Source of the DNA: Betaproteobacteria bacterium | Lineage (GTDB): Bacteria; Pseudomonadota; Gammaproteobacteria; Burkholderiales; Burkholderiaceae_C | Direction: 5' to 3' | Assembly (NCBI GenBank): GCA_025354965.1 | Contig: JANXLW010000040.1 | Span: 1-6,523, forward strand | DNA length: 6,523 nucleotides | Part shown: positions 1 to 6,236 of the stretch, one piece after another | Layout of the letters: every line of letters starts with the position of its first letter | Position numbering within the stretch: the first letter of the stretch is position 1 | Program-made: the position numbers and the translations under genes | The notes under the pieces: generated by a model | Databases searched by the model: none | What the model was told of the DNA's origin: nothing | Seen by the model: only the letters and a program-made list of their open reading frames with translations

Positions 1-905
1 AGCACAAAAATCAGGGCAATCAGGCACAGATAGGCGGCCATCACCGGGATGTCGGCATAAGTCACAGCCTGAATAAAAAGCAAGCCCATGCCCGGCCACT
101 GGAAAACCGTTTCGGTAATGATGGCAAATGCCACCAACTGCCCCAATTGCAGCCCGGTGATGGTAATGACCGGTACCAATGTGTTTTGCAGTGCATGGCC
201 AAAGTGAATGGCACGGTTGCTCAAGCCACGGGCACGAGCAAACCGGACGTAATCGGTGCGCAAGACCTCCAGCATCTCGGCACGCACCAGGCGCATGATG
301 AGAGTCAGCTGAAACACCGCCAACGTGATCGCCGGTAGCACGATATGGTGCCAGCCATCGAGCGTTAGCAAGCCACTGCTCCACCATCCCAGTGGTACGA
401 CTTCACCGCGCCCGAAACTTGGAAACCAGCCCAAACCCACTGAAAACACCAAGATCAACAGAATACCGATCAAAAAGGTCGGTAGCGACACGCCCAGTAG
501 TGAGATCGTCATGGCCAGGTGGCTCAAAAAACCGCCACGTCGCAAGGCGGTGTAAACACCCAGGGGGACGCCGATCACCAAGGCCAGCACGGCAGCGACC
601 AGCGCGAGTTCCAGCGTCGCCGGAAGGCGCTCGCCAATCAGACGCGATACCTTGGCGCCCTGGCGCAAACTCAAACCAAACTCACCCTGCAACGCATTGA
701 CTAAAAAATGCCAGAATTGAACAAAAAATGGCTGATCCAGCCCAAGATCAGTGCGCAGTTGTTGAATTTGATCGGGTCGCGCATCTTGCCCCAGCAGGAA
801 CACCACCGGGTCGCCGACATACTGAAACAGCATAAAGGCGATGAAAGCAACCACCAGCATGACCAGCAACGCCTGAAACAAGCGACGAAGTACAAATACA
901 AGCAT
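1..905 (-). CDS. Peptide/oligopeptide ABC transporter permease, DppB/OppB type (3' end outside window)
   Basis: Inner-membrane permease of a peptide-type ABC importer (DppB/OppB/GsiC family). It would pair with a DppC-type permease and two ATPases to bring peptides or similar solutes into the cytoplasm. Reading the minus strand from the ATG at 905 gives 301 uninterrupted codons with no stop before the edge. Family members are about 305-340 residues, so only the C-terminal end is missing. Residues 1-29 form the usual N-terminal TM helix (starts MLVFVLRRLFQALLV), followed by a periplasmic segment (QLRTDLGLDQP at about 49-59, GEFGLSL at 74-80). Further hydrophobic helices lie near 98-118, 131-156, 187-207, 245-268 and 286 onward. 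The EAA loop that contacts the ATPase is clear at about 205-247 (DYVRFARARGLS at 218-229, then NTLVP). No good Shine-Dalgarno precedes the ATG, but no better start exists upstream. The substrate cannot be told from a permease alone, and no binding-protein gene lies immediately upstream. Confidence 0.93.
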   Translation of the reverse strand, partial: MLVFVLRRLFQALLVMLVVAFIAFMLFQYVGDPVVFLLGQDARPDQIQQLRTDLGLDQPFFVQFWHFLVNALQGEFGLSLRQGAKVSRLIGERLPATLELALVAAVLALVIGVPLGVYTALRRGGFLSHLAMTISLLGVSLPTFLIGILLILVFSVGLGWFPSFGRGEVVPLGWWSSGLLTLDGWHHIVLPAITLAVFQLTLIMRLVRAEMLEVLRTDYVRFARARGLSNRAIHFGHALQNTLVPVITITGLQLGQLVAFAIITETVFQWPGMGLLFIQAVTYADIPVMAAYLCLIALIFV

Positions 906-1010
906 AAATTCGCTGCAATGAAAGCCCGAATTTAACAGAGCACAGTTCAGGCATCGCACATCACCAGATGGTGCACTAGGGCAAGCGGTGTGGGCGGCAC
1001 CACCCAAGTT

Positions 1011-1024
1011 ATGATTTCAATCAT
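1011..1024. repeat. Perfect 6-bp inverted repeat, operator candidate
   Basis: ATGATT-TC-AATCAT is a 14-bp inverted repeat with perfect 6-bp arms and a 2-nt centre. It lies 27 bp before the peptidase start codon and overlaps the best -10-like hexamer (TATGAT, 1010-1015). The symmetry is seen directly. That a dimeric regulator binds here is inference, and AT-rich short palindromes also arise by chance. Confidence 0.4.
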
Positions 1025-1037
1025 GAGCTAATGTCTT

Positions 1038-1044
1038 GAGAGGA
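1038..1044 (+). promoter_or_regulatory. Shine-Dalgarno site of the DUF2817 peptidase gene
   Basis: GAGAGGA lies 7 nt upstream of the ATG at 1052. The good match and spacing fix this start. Confidence 0.75.
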
Positions 1045-1051
1045 CCGCAAC

Positions 1052-2149
1052 ATGCAAAGCGTCGTTGAATCGTTTTCTGCCAGCTACGCGATAGCGCGCA
1101 TGAAGTTTCTGCAAGCCGCTGCCAGCGCCAATTTATCGGTCACTTCGCATCTTCACCCTCTGGCCGGTCGGGATGATGAGGCACTGGCCATGGATGTGGT
1201 GTTCGATGGCTTCCCCGATGCTGACAGCTTGCTGATCGTGACCAGCGCCTGCCATGGCGTGGAAGGTCATTGCGGCAGCGGCGTCCAGGTGTTTGCGCTG
1301 CATGATGAAGAGTGGCGTGCGATGGCCCGGGCCCAGAGTGTTGCCGTGTTGTATGTGCACGCGCTCAACCCTTATGGTTTTTCGCACGTGCGCCGCGCGA
1401 CCCACGAAAACGTGGATTTAAATCGCAATTTCCAGGATTTCTCCAAACCCCTGCCAGAGAACACGGCCTATCGAGCCTTGCAACCCTTGCTGTTGCCAGC
1501 GCGCTGGCCGCCAGACGCCGAAAACACAGCGGCAGTTGCGCGCTTTATTCAGACCCATGGAATGGACGCGTTTCAAGCGGCGATCTCAAGAGGCCAGCAT
1601 GAATTTCCTGATGGCATGTTCTTTGGCGGCACCTCACCCACCTGGAGCAACCAGACGATTCGCCAGGTGTTGCGTGACCACGCCACGCATGCCCGGCGCA
1701 TCGCCTGGATAGATTTGCATACCGGGCTGGGTCCCAACGGTGTCGGGGAGCGCATCTTTGCCTGCAAGGATGACAAAGCCGCATTGGAGCGCGCCCGCAA
1801 CTGGTGGGGCGGCAATGGCGCAACGCCGGTGACATCAATCTATGACGGATCTTCTACTTCGGCTTTTCTAACGGGGCTGATGTGGATGGCTTTGTACCAG
1901 GAGTGTCCGCAGGCGCAGTACACCGGCATTGCCATGGAGTACGGCACATTGCCGATGACTGAGATCATGCCGGCCCTGCGCGCAGAACACTGGCTCAACA
2001 TTCATCCGGAGGCACCCGCTGCATTGGCGAGTCAGATCAAACGACAAATGATGGATGCTTTCTACATTGACACCGATGCCTGGAAAAACCAGGTCATCAG
2101 CCAGGCGCGCCAAGCCCTCTTGCAGGCGGCACAGGGTCTGAGCGCGTGA
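1052..2149 (+). CDS. DUF2817 / M14-like zinc metallopeptidase
   Basis: A 365-residue protein of the DUF2817 family, which belongs to the zinc carboxypeptidase (M14) fold. It probably removes residues from peptides or amidated substrates in the cytoplasm; the exact substrate is unknown. The M14-type signature residues are present: SACHGVEGHCGS at 65-76 supplies the HxxE zinc pair (H68, E71); NPYGF at 106-110 and ENVDLNRNF at 119-127 match the substrate-binding region; DLHTGLG at 221-227 gives the third zinc ligand, H223; and MEYGT at 295-299 carries the likely catalytic E296. There is no signal peptide or TM helix. The length is normal for the family and the frame is intact. The ATG has a good Shine-Dalgarno. 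The gene is divergent from a peptide ABC permease, which suits a role in trimming imported peptides, although that link is inference. Its stop faces the decarboxylase stop across 50 bp. Confidence 0.9.
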   Translation: MQSVVESFSASYAIARMKFLQAAASANLSVTSHLHPLAGRDDEALAMDVVFDGFPDADSLLIVTSACHGVEGHCGSGVQVFALHDEEWRAMARAQSVAVLYVHALNPYGFSHVRRATHENVDLNRNFQDFSKPLPENTAYRALQPLLLPARWPPDAENTAAVARFIQTHGMDAFQAAISRGQHEFPDGMFFGGTSPTWSNQTIRQVLRDHATHARRIAWIDLHTGLGPNGVGERIFACKDDKAALERARNWWGGNGATPVTSIYDGSSTSAFLTGLMWMALYQECPQAQYTGIAMEYGTLPMTEIMPALRAEHWLNIHPEAPAALASQIKRQMMDAFYIDTDAWKNQVISQARQALLQAAQGLSA

Positions 2150-2199
2150 ATTGAATATAACTGGAAGAATTAAAGCTTCAATGACACTGAGGCAGCGCT

Positions 2200-3822
2200 T
2201 TACTTGACGCCACTAAGCCGCTTCACGCCTGCCACAAAACGCGTCAGCGTGTCCGAAAGCACGCCGCGCGGGATCGTGATGTCGACCAGCTGAAAGCGCC
2301 CGCGTGTGCGGATCGCCTTGTCCAGCGCAGCCTTCAGTTCAGCGCGTGTATTGACGCGAACACCGTCGCCGCCCATGCCGGCCGCCATCTCGGCAAAACC
2401 CCAGTGGTCCAGGTCGTTGAACGACGATTCGGGCTGGAAGGTGCGCAGCATTTCCCAACTGGCGTTGTTGAACAGCAGCACGATCGGATCCCAGCCGTAT
2501 CGCTTGCAGTTGCCCAACTCCCAGCCGGTCATTTGAAAGGCGCCGTCGCCGACCAAAATCAGCGGTCGCTGGCTGGTGGCGGCCTGCAGACCCAGGCCAG
2601 CCGGGACGCCGAAACCCATGGTCGCGTAGTAGCCGGGTGCCACCAGCGCCGTGTGCTCGATCTCCATGGCGGTAAACAGGCAGTCGCCCATATCGGAGGC
2701 GATCGGCATCTTGCCGTGTTCGATCATCAGATCATTGACGGCGGTGGCGATGTCGGTCGGCGTGATCGAAGCCGAATCTGCAACCAGACCAGACGGAAAA
2801 ACCTGTCGCTCGATGGGAAAAACTTTCTCGCCAACGCCCAGTCGCTCCAGCATGCGATCGACCAGCGCCGCCAGTGGTAATTGCGAATAGGTGTGGTAGC
2901 CGATGGTGACCCGGCCATCAAGCGCCTGGATAGTCTTGCGCATGTCGATCTTCGTCTCTGATACGGCGAAATTCGTGTCGCAAATGATCTCGCCGAGCAA
3001 AAACAGGCCGTCTGAACTTTCCACCAGATGGGTGACTTCCGGAAAACCGGCAACCCCCATATAAGTGCCAAGCAACGGTGCCTGTTGGTCGGCCAGCAAA
3101 CCGCGACCCATGAAGCTGGTGACAACCGGCACGCCAAGACGGCGCGACAACTCGGCAACCTGGGTCTCAATGCCGTAACGGCGAACTTCAACGCCGGCCA
3201 TCAGCACCGGGGAATTGGCTTTCGCCAAGCGTTCCAGAATCTCATCGACACAGGCATTGAGCGCGTCCTGATCCGGTGGCAATGCCACCTCGGGCACCAC
3301 TGGCTCACAGGGCACGGCCACCATGTCGCGCGGAATCTCAATGTAGACCGGCTCCGACCGTCGCAAGCAACTGGCCAACACGCGGGCGATGTCGGCCGGT
3401 GCTCGCCTGGCGTTGTCAAGACGCACTTGGTCGCAGGTAATTTCCCTGAAAATCTGAAACTGCGAATCGAGCGTTTTGGCTTGATGATGCAACAGCAGGC
3501 CGGAATGTGACTCACCTTTGCCGGGCCCACCGGACAGTACTACCAGCGGAGATTTTTCGGCATAGGCGGCGGCCACCGAATTAATCATGTTCAGCGCCCC
3601 GGCGCCGTAAGTCACGGCGGCAACACCCAGACTGCAGTTGATGCGCGCCGCTGCGTCCGCCGCAAAGCCGACGCCAGGTTCGTGCGACAAGGTAAAGAGC
3701 GGCAGAATTTTTGATTCTTCGATGATCCGAAAATACGGCAGCGCAAAGTCGCCCGGGATGCCAAAAATCTGGCGCGCGCCATGGTTTTTTAGTGCCAGCA
3801 GCAGGGATTCAGTGAGATTCAT
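2200..3822 (-). CDS. ipdC: ThDP-dependent phenylpyruvate/indolepyruvate decarboxylase
   Basis: A cytoplasmic 540-residue enzyme that decarboxylates phenylpyruvate or indolepyruvate to the arylacetaldehyde, using thiamine diphosphate and Mg2+. It would serve aromatic amino-acid catabolism or, with indolepyruvate, indole-3-acetate formation. It resembles the Azospirillum brasilense IpdC/PPDC family in length and motifs. The PYR domain (about 1-170) has GIPGDFALP at 21-29 (D25), SHEPG at 46-50 with the cofactor-activating E48, and the decarboxylase HH pair at 112-113. The central domain spans about 190-325. The PP domain (about 355-540) has the ThDP/Mg motif from GDG at 425-427 to NN at 452-453. 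The position of the Glu that is catalytic in Zymomonas pyruvate decarboxylase is Leu459 here; I recall the Azospirillum enzyme also having Leu, which separates this group from pyruvate decarboxylase. The ATG at 3822 fits the family N-terminus, with only a weak GGA about 10 nt upstream. Indolepyruvate versus phenylpyruvate preference cannot be settled from sequence. Confidence 0.9.
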   Translation of the reverse strand: MNLTESLLLALKNHGARQIFGIPGDFALPYFRIIEESKILPLFTLSHEPGVGFAADAAARINCSLGVAAVTYGAGALNMINSVAAAYAEKSPLVVLSGGPGKGESHSGLLLHHQAKTLDSQFQIFREITCDQVRLDNARRAPADIARVLASCLRRSEPVYIEIPRDMVAVPCEPVVPEVALPPDQDALNACVDEILERLAKANSPVLMAGVEVRRYGIETQVAELSRRLGVPVVTSFMGRGLLADQQAPLLGTYMGVAGFPEVTHLVESSDGLFLLGEIICDTNFAVSETKIDMRKTIQALDGRVTIGYHTYSQLPLAALVDRMLERLGVGEKVFPIERQVFPSGLVADSASITPTDIATAVNDLMIEHGKMPIASDMGDCLFTAMEIEHTALVAPGYYATMGFGVPAGLGLQAATSQRPLILVGDGAFQMTGWELGNCKRYGWDPIVLLFNNASWEMLRTFQPESSFNDLDHWGFAEMAAGMGGDGVRVNTRAELKAALDKAIRTRGRFQLVDITIPRGVLSDTLTRFVAGVKRLSGVK

Positions 3823-3844
3823 GTAGGGTTTTTCCGATTCGGGC

Positions 3845-3861
3845 TGATAGAGAAATTATCA
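3845..3861. repeat. TGATA-N7-TATCA inverted repeat, operator candidate
   Basis: TGATA (3845-3849) and TATCA (3857-3861) form a 17-bp inverted repeat with a 7-nt centre. It is 23 bp before the decarboxylase start and overlaps its best -10-like sequence, a typical position for a repressor site. The symmetry is seen; binding is inferred. Confidence 0.35.
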
Positions 3862-3888
3862 GGCTTGGGCGCAATTGAAATTATTCTC

Positions 3889-3913
3889 GATGCTGACGGT
3901 GATGCTGGCGTCA
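3889..3913. repeat. Tandem 12-nt near-repeat containing a TGACG/CGTCA pair
   Basis: GATGCTGACGGT (3889-3900) is followed directly by GATGCTGGCGTC (3901-3912), with 9 of 12 positions identical. Inside the block, TGACG (3894-3898) and CGTCA (3909-3913) are inverted copies with centres 15 bp apart. It could be a regulator site for either flanking gene, or chance. Confidence 0.3.
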
Positions 3914-3989
3914 ATCACCCTTGGTGCAGTCAAACAGATTGCGGCGACAATCCAGTTCCAATTTTGATATTCATAGCCCCAACATTTTC

Positions 3990-4454
3990 ATGTCCAGTAC
4001 GTTCAACTATGAAGTCCGGCCCGCCAGACTGAGCGATGCCAAAGCGATTGCCGACATTGATGCCAAAACCAGCCACGCTTACTGGCGCGAAGCTATAGAG
4101 TTCAACGAGCCCCAGATTTACATGGCGCTTGATTTGGGCGAAGTGATTGGCTTTGTCGGCTTTGACCGTTCGCGCGACAAGGGTACGCCCCAGACCACTG
4201 GGGAAATCTGGGCTATTCATGTCGTCGCTTCGCATTGGGGCAAAGGTGTTGGCCTGGCCTTGTGGGACGCGGCGCGCGAAGGCTTGCTGGAAGAGGGCTG
4301 TACCACGGTGACGCTGTGGCTGGCGTTGAGCAACGAGCGGGCCTTGCGCTTTTTTGAGCTGGCAGGTTTCAAACGCGAGATGGCGAGCATCAAAACCGTC
4401 CCCATGGGCAGTGTCAGGATTGAGGAAATCCGGCTGAAGCGTTCGCTTGAATGA
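3990..4454 (+). CDS. GNAT family N-acetyltransferase
   Basis: A 154-residue acetyl-CoA-dependent N-acetyltransferase of the GNAT superfamily, resembling small Acetyltransf_1 proteins; the acceptor is unknown. The start VRPARLSDAKAIADID (9-24) is the usual beta1-alpha1 segment. Motif A is at about 72-95: the strand EIWAIHVVASHW, then GKGVG (84-88), which holds the acetyl-CoA pyrophosphate. Motif B follows at 107-130, with SNERALRFFELAGF typical of the C-terminal strand-helix part. The ATG at 3990 is preferred because the conserved fold begins a few residues later. An in-frame TTG at 3921 would add 23 residues of low-complexity character (RLRRQSSSNFDIH) with no family match that I recognise. 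Neither start has a clear Shine-Dalgarno, so the start is less certain than the identity. The gene stands alone, divergent from the decarboxylase. Confidence 0.88.
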   Translation: MSSTFNYEVRPARLSDAKAIADIDAKTSHAYWREAIEFNEPQIYMALDLGEVIGFVGFDRSRDKGTPQTTGEIWAIHVVASHWGKGVGLALWDAAREGLLEEGCTTVTLWLALSNERALRFFELAGFKREMASIKTVPMGSVRIEEIRLKRSLE

Positions 4455-4476
4455 GGGTGCTCCGATGGCGCGTGAG

Positions 4477-5595
4477 TCAGGTGCGGCGCAGCACCACGCT
4501 GCCAATCGAATAGCCAGCGCCGAAGGAGCAGATCACGCCGACTTCACCGGTTTTGATGTCATCGTGGTGGCGGTGAAAAGCGATGATGGAACCGGCGGAG
4601 GCGGTATTGGCGAACTCGTTCAAAATCACCGGCGCGTCGTCGGGCGTGGCGTCGCGACCCAGTAGTTTTCGACCAATCAACTGGTTCATGGCCAAATTGG
4701 CCTGATGCAGCCAGAAGCGACGCACTCCGGCGGGGGCCAGACCGTGCTCTGCCAGGTGTTTGTTGATGTGCTCGGCGGCCATCGGACAAACTTCCTTGAA
4801 GACTTTGCGCCCTTCCTGGTAGAAAAGCTGATCCCGGTCCTCTGGGTTTCGGTCTTCACTGCGCGACATGAAGCCGGCATTGTTGCGAATGTTGTTCGAG
4901 AAAGTAGTCAGCAAGCGTGTGCCCAGGACTTCAAAGGCGCCAACCGGGGCACCCTCAAGTCGTTCGATCAGGATAGCAGTGCAGACGTCACCAAAAATGA
5001 AGTGGCAGTCCCGGTCTTTCCAGGCCAGGTGCGGCGAGGTGATTTCCGGATCAACCACCAGGACGGCCCGGGCCGAGCCAGTTTTAATGGCGTTGACCGC
5101 CATCTCAATGGCAAAGGTGGCCGACGAGCAGGCCACATTCATGTCGAAGCCGAAGCCCTTGACGCCCAGGGCGGTCTGAATTTCCACCGCCATGGCCGGG
5201 TAGGCCCGTTGCATGTTGGCGGCTGCGCAAATGACGCCGTCAACATCCTCGGGCTGCTTGCCAGCACGCTGCAGTGCGTCACGCGCCGCAGCGACACCTA
5301 TTTCGGCCATCAAGGATATCTCCGAATCGGGACGGGCTTTTAAGCGCGGTCTCATGCGCTGTGGGTCGAGTACACCGGTTTTTTCCATCACATAGCGGCG
5401 CTTGATACCGGATGCCTTCTCGATGAACTCGACGCTGGAGGGCGCTATCGGCTGGCGTGTGCCGGCTTCGATGTCCGCCACATTCCTGGCATTTTCCAGT
5501 TCGGCAAAACGGTTGAAGGCAACGACCAGTTCTTCGTTTGTAATGATGTCGGGTGGAAGGTAGAGACCGGTGCTACTGATGGCGACACGATGCAT
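4477..5595 (-). CDS. Beta-ketoacyl-ACP synthase III (FabH-like, long form)
   Basis: A 372-residue thiolase-fold condensing enzyme of the KAS III family, which joins an acyl-CoA starter to malonyl-ACP with loss of CO2. The catalytic triad is complete: C156 in VACSSATF (154-161), H297 in LHQAN (296-300) and N330 in FANTASAGS (328-336). The C-terminal glycine-rich FGAGYSIGS (358-366) matches the FabH ending. It is about 55 residues longer than housekeeping FabH (~317). The extra length falls mainly near residues 28-52 and 72-90, before the triad, in regions likely to shape the acyl pocket. This puts it in the longer FabH-like class seen beside housekeeping FabH in proteobacteria, so a special starter (medium-chain or unusual acyl) is plausible but unproven. 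AGGA lies 8 nt before the ATG. An SRPBCC gene lies 67 bp upstream on the same strand, probably in one transcript. OleA-type or other thiolase-fold chemistry is a less likely alternative. Confidence 0.88.
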   Translation of the reverse strand: MHRVAISSTGLYLPPDIITNEELVVAFNRFAELENARNVADIEAGTRQPIAPSSVEFIEKASGIKRRYVMEKTGVLDPQRMRPRLKARPDSEISLMAEIGVAAARDALQRAGKQPEDVDGVICAAANMQRAYPAMAVEIQTALGVKGFGFDMNVACSSATFAIEMAVNAIKTGSARAVLVVDPEITSPHLAWKDRDCHFIFGDVCTAILIERLEGAPVGAFEVLGTRLLTTFSNNIRNNAGFMSRSEDRNPEDRDQLFYQEGRKVFKEVCPMAAEHINKHLAEHGLAPAGVRRFWLHQANLAMNQLIGRKLLGRDATPDDAPVILNEFANTASAGSIIAFHRHHDDIKTGEVGVICSFGAGYSIGSVVLRRT

Positions 5596-5603
5596 GGCGA
5601 TGG

Positions 5604-5607
5604 TCCT
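5604..5607 (-). promoter_or_regulatory. Shine-Dalgarno site of the KAS III gene
   Basis: AGGA on the minus strand (within CAGGACC) lies 8 nt before the ATG at 5595 and supports that start. Confidence 0.65.
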
Positions 5608-5662
5608 GAAAAAGTTCTGCGCTGGCGAGATCCAACAAGAGGGTGATTATCGGCTGAGTTGT

Positions 5663-6133
5663 TCAGGCCTCGCCCCCAAAGCGTTTGGTCAGGTTGTCGA
5701 TGTACTGCTCGACCATTTTTTCGAACTCCGCCTCAACCACCGGGGCCACCACCACTTTCATGAGACCCGGCAAGGGAATGGTCAGCTCGCCATTGATCTG
5801 CAGCACGATCAGGGTTGACTTTTTCTTCTCGGTAATCTTCCAGTTGCCCGACACCAGTGCATTGCCTTCGCCCTTGATGGGTGTCCAGACGACAGTACCC
5901 TTGGCTTTGTTCGAGACGTATTTGGAAGCGTAAATGGTTTGCAAATTGATTTGCGCAATGCCAATTTTGGCCATTTCCCAGCGATAGGCGCCAGCGCCAA
6001 GGTCCACCAGCTTGTCGACTTTGGGAAAGTGACTGGCCGAGGTTGGTACGTCAGCCAGAACGTCAAAGACGTCCGCCGCACTGGCCTTGACTTCAAACTC
6101 GTAGCCAAGATCGATAGTGACGTTGATGGTCAT
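5663..6133 (-). CDS. SRPBCC (START-like / polyketide cyclase-type) family protein
   Basis: A 156-residue single-domain cytoplasmic protein of the SRPBCC superfamily, whose members enclose a hydrophobic ligand in a helix-grip fold; some act as cyclases, others as lipid or aromatic carriers. Fold signs are the first strand and helix (YEFEVKASAADVFDVLADV, 11-29), the HFPKVDKLVDLG turn (35-46), a run of alternating strands (about 48-118), the PLPG turn at 120-123, and the long C-terminal amphipathic helix (about 124-152). No catalytic residue can be assigned. The ATG at 6133 has GGAG 6 nt upstream. The frame stays open upstream to 6511, but that part is low-complexity, basic and antisense to dusC, so it is not included. 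Placement ahead of a KAS III gene suggests handling of an acyl or ketoacyl product, which is inference. Confidence 0.82.
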   Translation of the reverse strand: MTINVTIDLGYEFEVKASAADVFDVLADVPTSASHFPKVDKLVDLGAGAYRWEMAKIGIAQINLQTIYASKYVSNKAKGTVVWTPIKGEGNALVSGNWKITEKKKSTLIVLQINGELTIPLPGLMKVVVAPVVEAEFEKMVEQYIDNLTKRFGGEA

Positions 6134-6236
6134 GAGAAACTCCGGGATTGATTGGAGGGAGAGCACTGATTGGTGTTTTGGGATTCTATGCCGACCCGTG
6201 GGGTGTATCCCTGATTGCTTTGCGTGCATTTGCTTT
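6134..6236. promoter_or_regulatory. Divergent control region between SRPBCC gene and dusC
   Basis: This 103-bp spacer separates divergent genes and should carry both promoters. GGAG at 6140-6143 (minus strand) is the SRPBCC Shine-Dalgarno. TGATTGG occurs twice, at 6149-6155 and 6167-6173, 18 bp apart in the same orientation, and TGATTG recurs at 6212-6217. I cannot name convincing -10/-35 pairs in either direction. dusC has no visible Shine-Dalgarno. Confidence 0.4.

Larger units (their letters stand above)
906..1051. promoter_or_regulatory. Divergent control region between permease and peptidase genes
   Basis: This 146-bp spacer separates two genes pointing away from each other, so it should carry both promoters. 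On the plus strand TATGAT at 1010-1015 is a plausible -10 element, without a good TTGACA-like partner upstream. It overlaps a perfect inverted repeat at 1011-1024. A second short palindrome, CACCA-GA-TGGTG, lies at 962-973, and TGGTGC at 969-974 could also pair with GCACCA at 997-1002. On the minus strand I see no convincing promoter hexamers. The promoter role is inferred from gene layout. Confidence 0.5.
3823..3989. promoter_or_regulatory. Divergent control region between decarboxylase and GNAT genes
   Basis: This 167-bp AT-richer spacer separates two divergent genes. On the minus strand GATAAT, within the TGATA/TATCA repeat, is a possible -10 for the decarboxylase, with no clear -35. A tandem near-repeat and a TGACG/CGTCA pair lie further out. 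The promoter role is inferred from layout. Confidence 0.45.

Noticed and set aside
147..954. Short overlapping open frames that might suggest a broken or frameshifted gene at the left end
   Set aside because: Reading the minus strand from 905 gives one uninterrupted permease frame to the window edge, so nothing is broken.
2150..2181. Possible terminator between the peptidase and decarboxylase stops (ATTGAA/TTCAAT arms, inner GAAG/CTTC)
   Set aside because: The arms are short and AT-rich, and there is no following T-run on either strand, so it is too weak to call an intrinsic terminator.
2404..3510. Several open frames of 150-160 codons on both strands
   Set aside because: All lie within the decarboxylase gene, which has full-length family motifs; they are GC-rich shadow frames.
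3921..3989. TTG start adding 23 residues to the GNAT protein
   Set aside because: There is no Shine-Dalgarno and the extra residues match nothing in the family; the ATG at 3990 begins just before the conserved fold.
3930..4505. A 191-codon minus-strand open frame
   Set aside because: It is antisense to the GNAT gene with its clear motif A, and its translation shows no domain; a shadow of codon bias.
4705..5343. A 212-codon plus-strand open frame
   Set aside because: It lies entirely antisense to the KAS III gene, whose catalytic motifs are intact, and its translation resembles no family I know.
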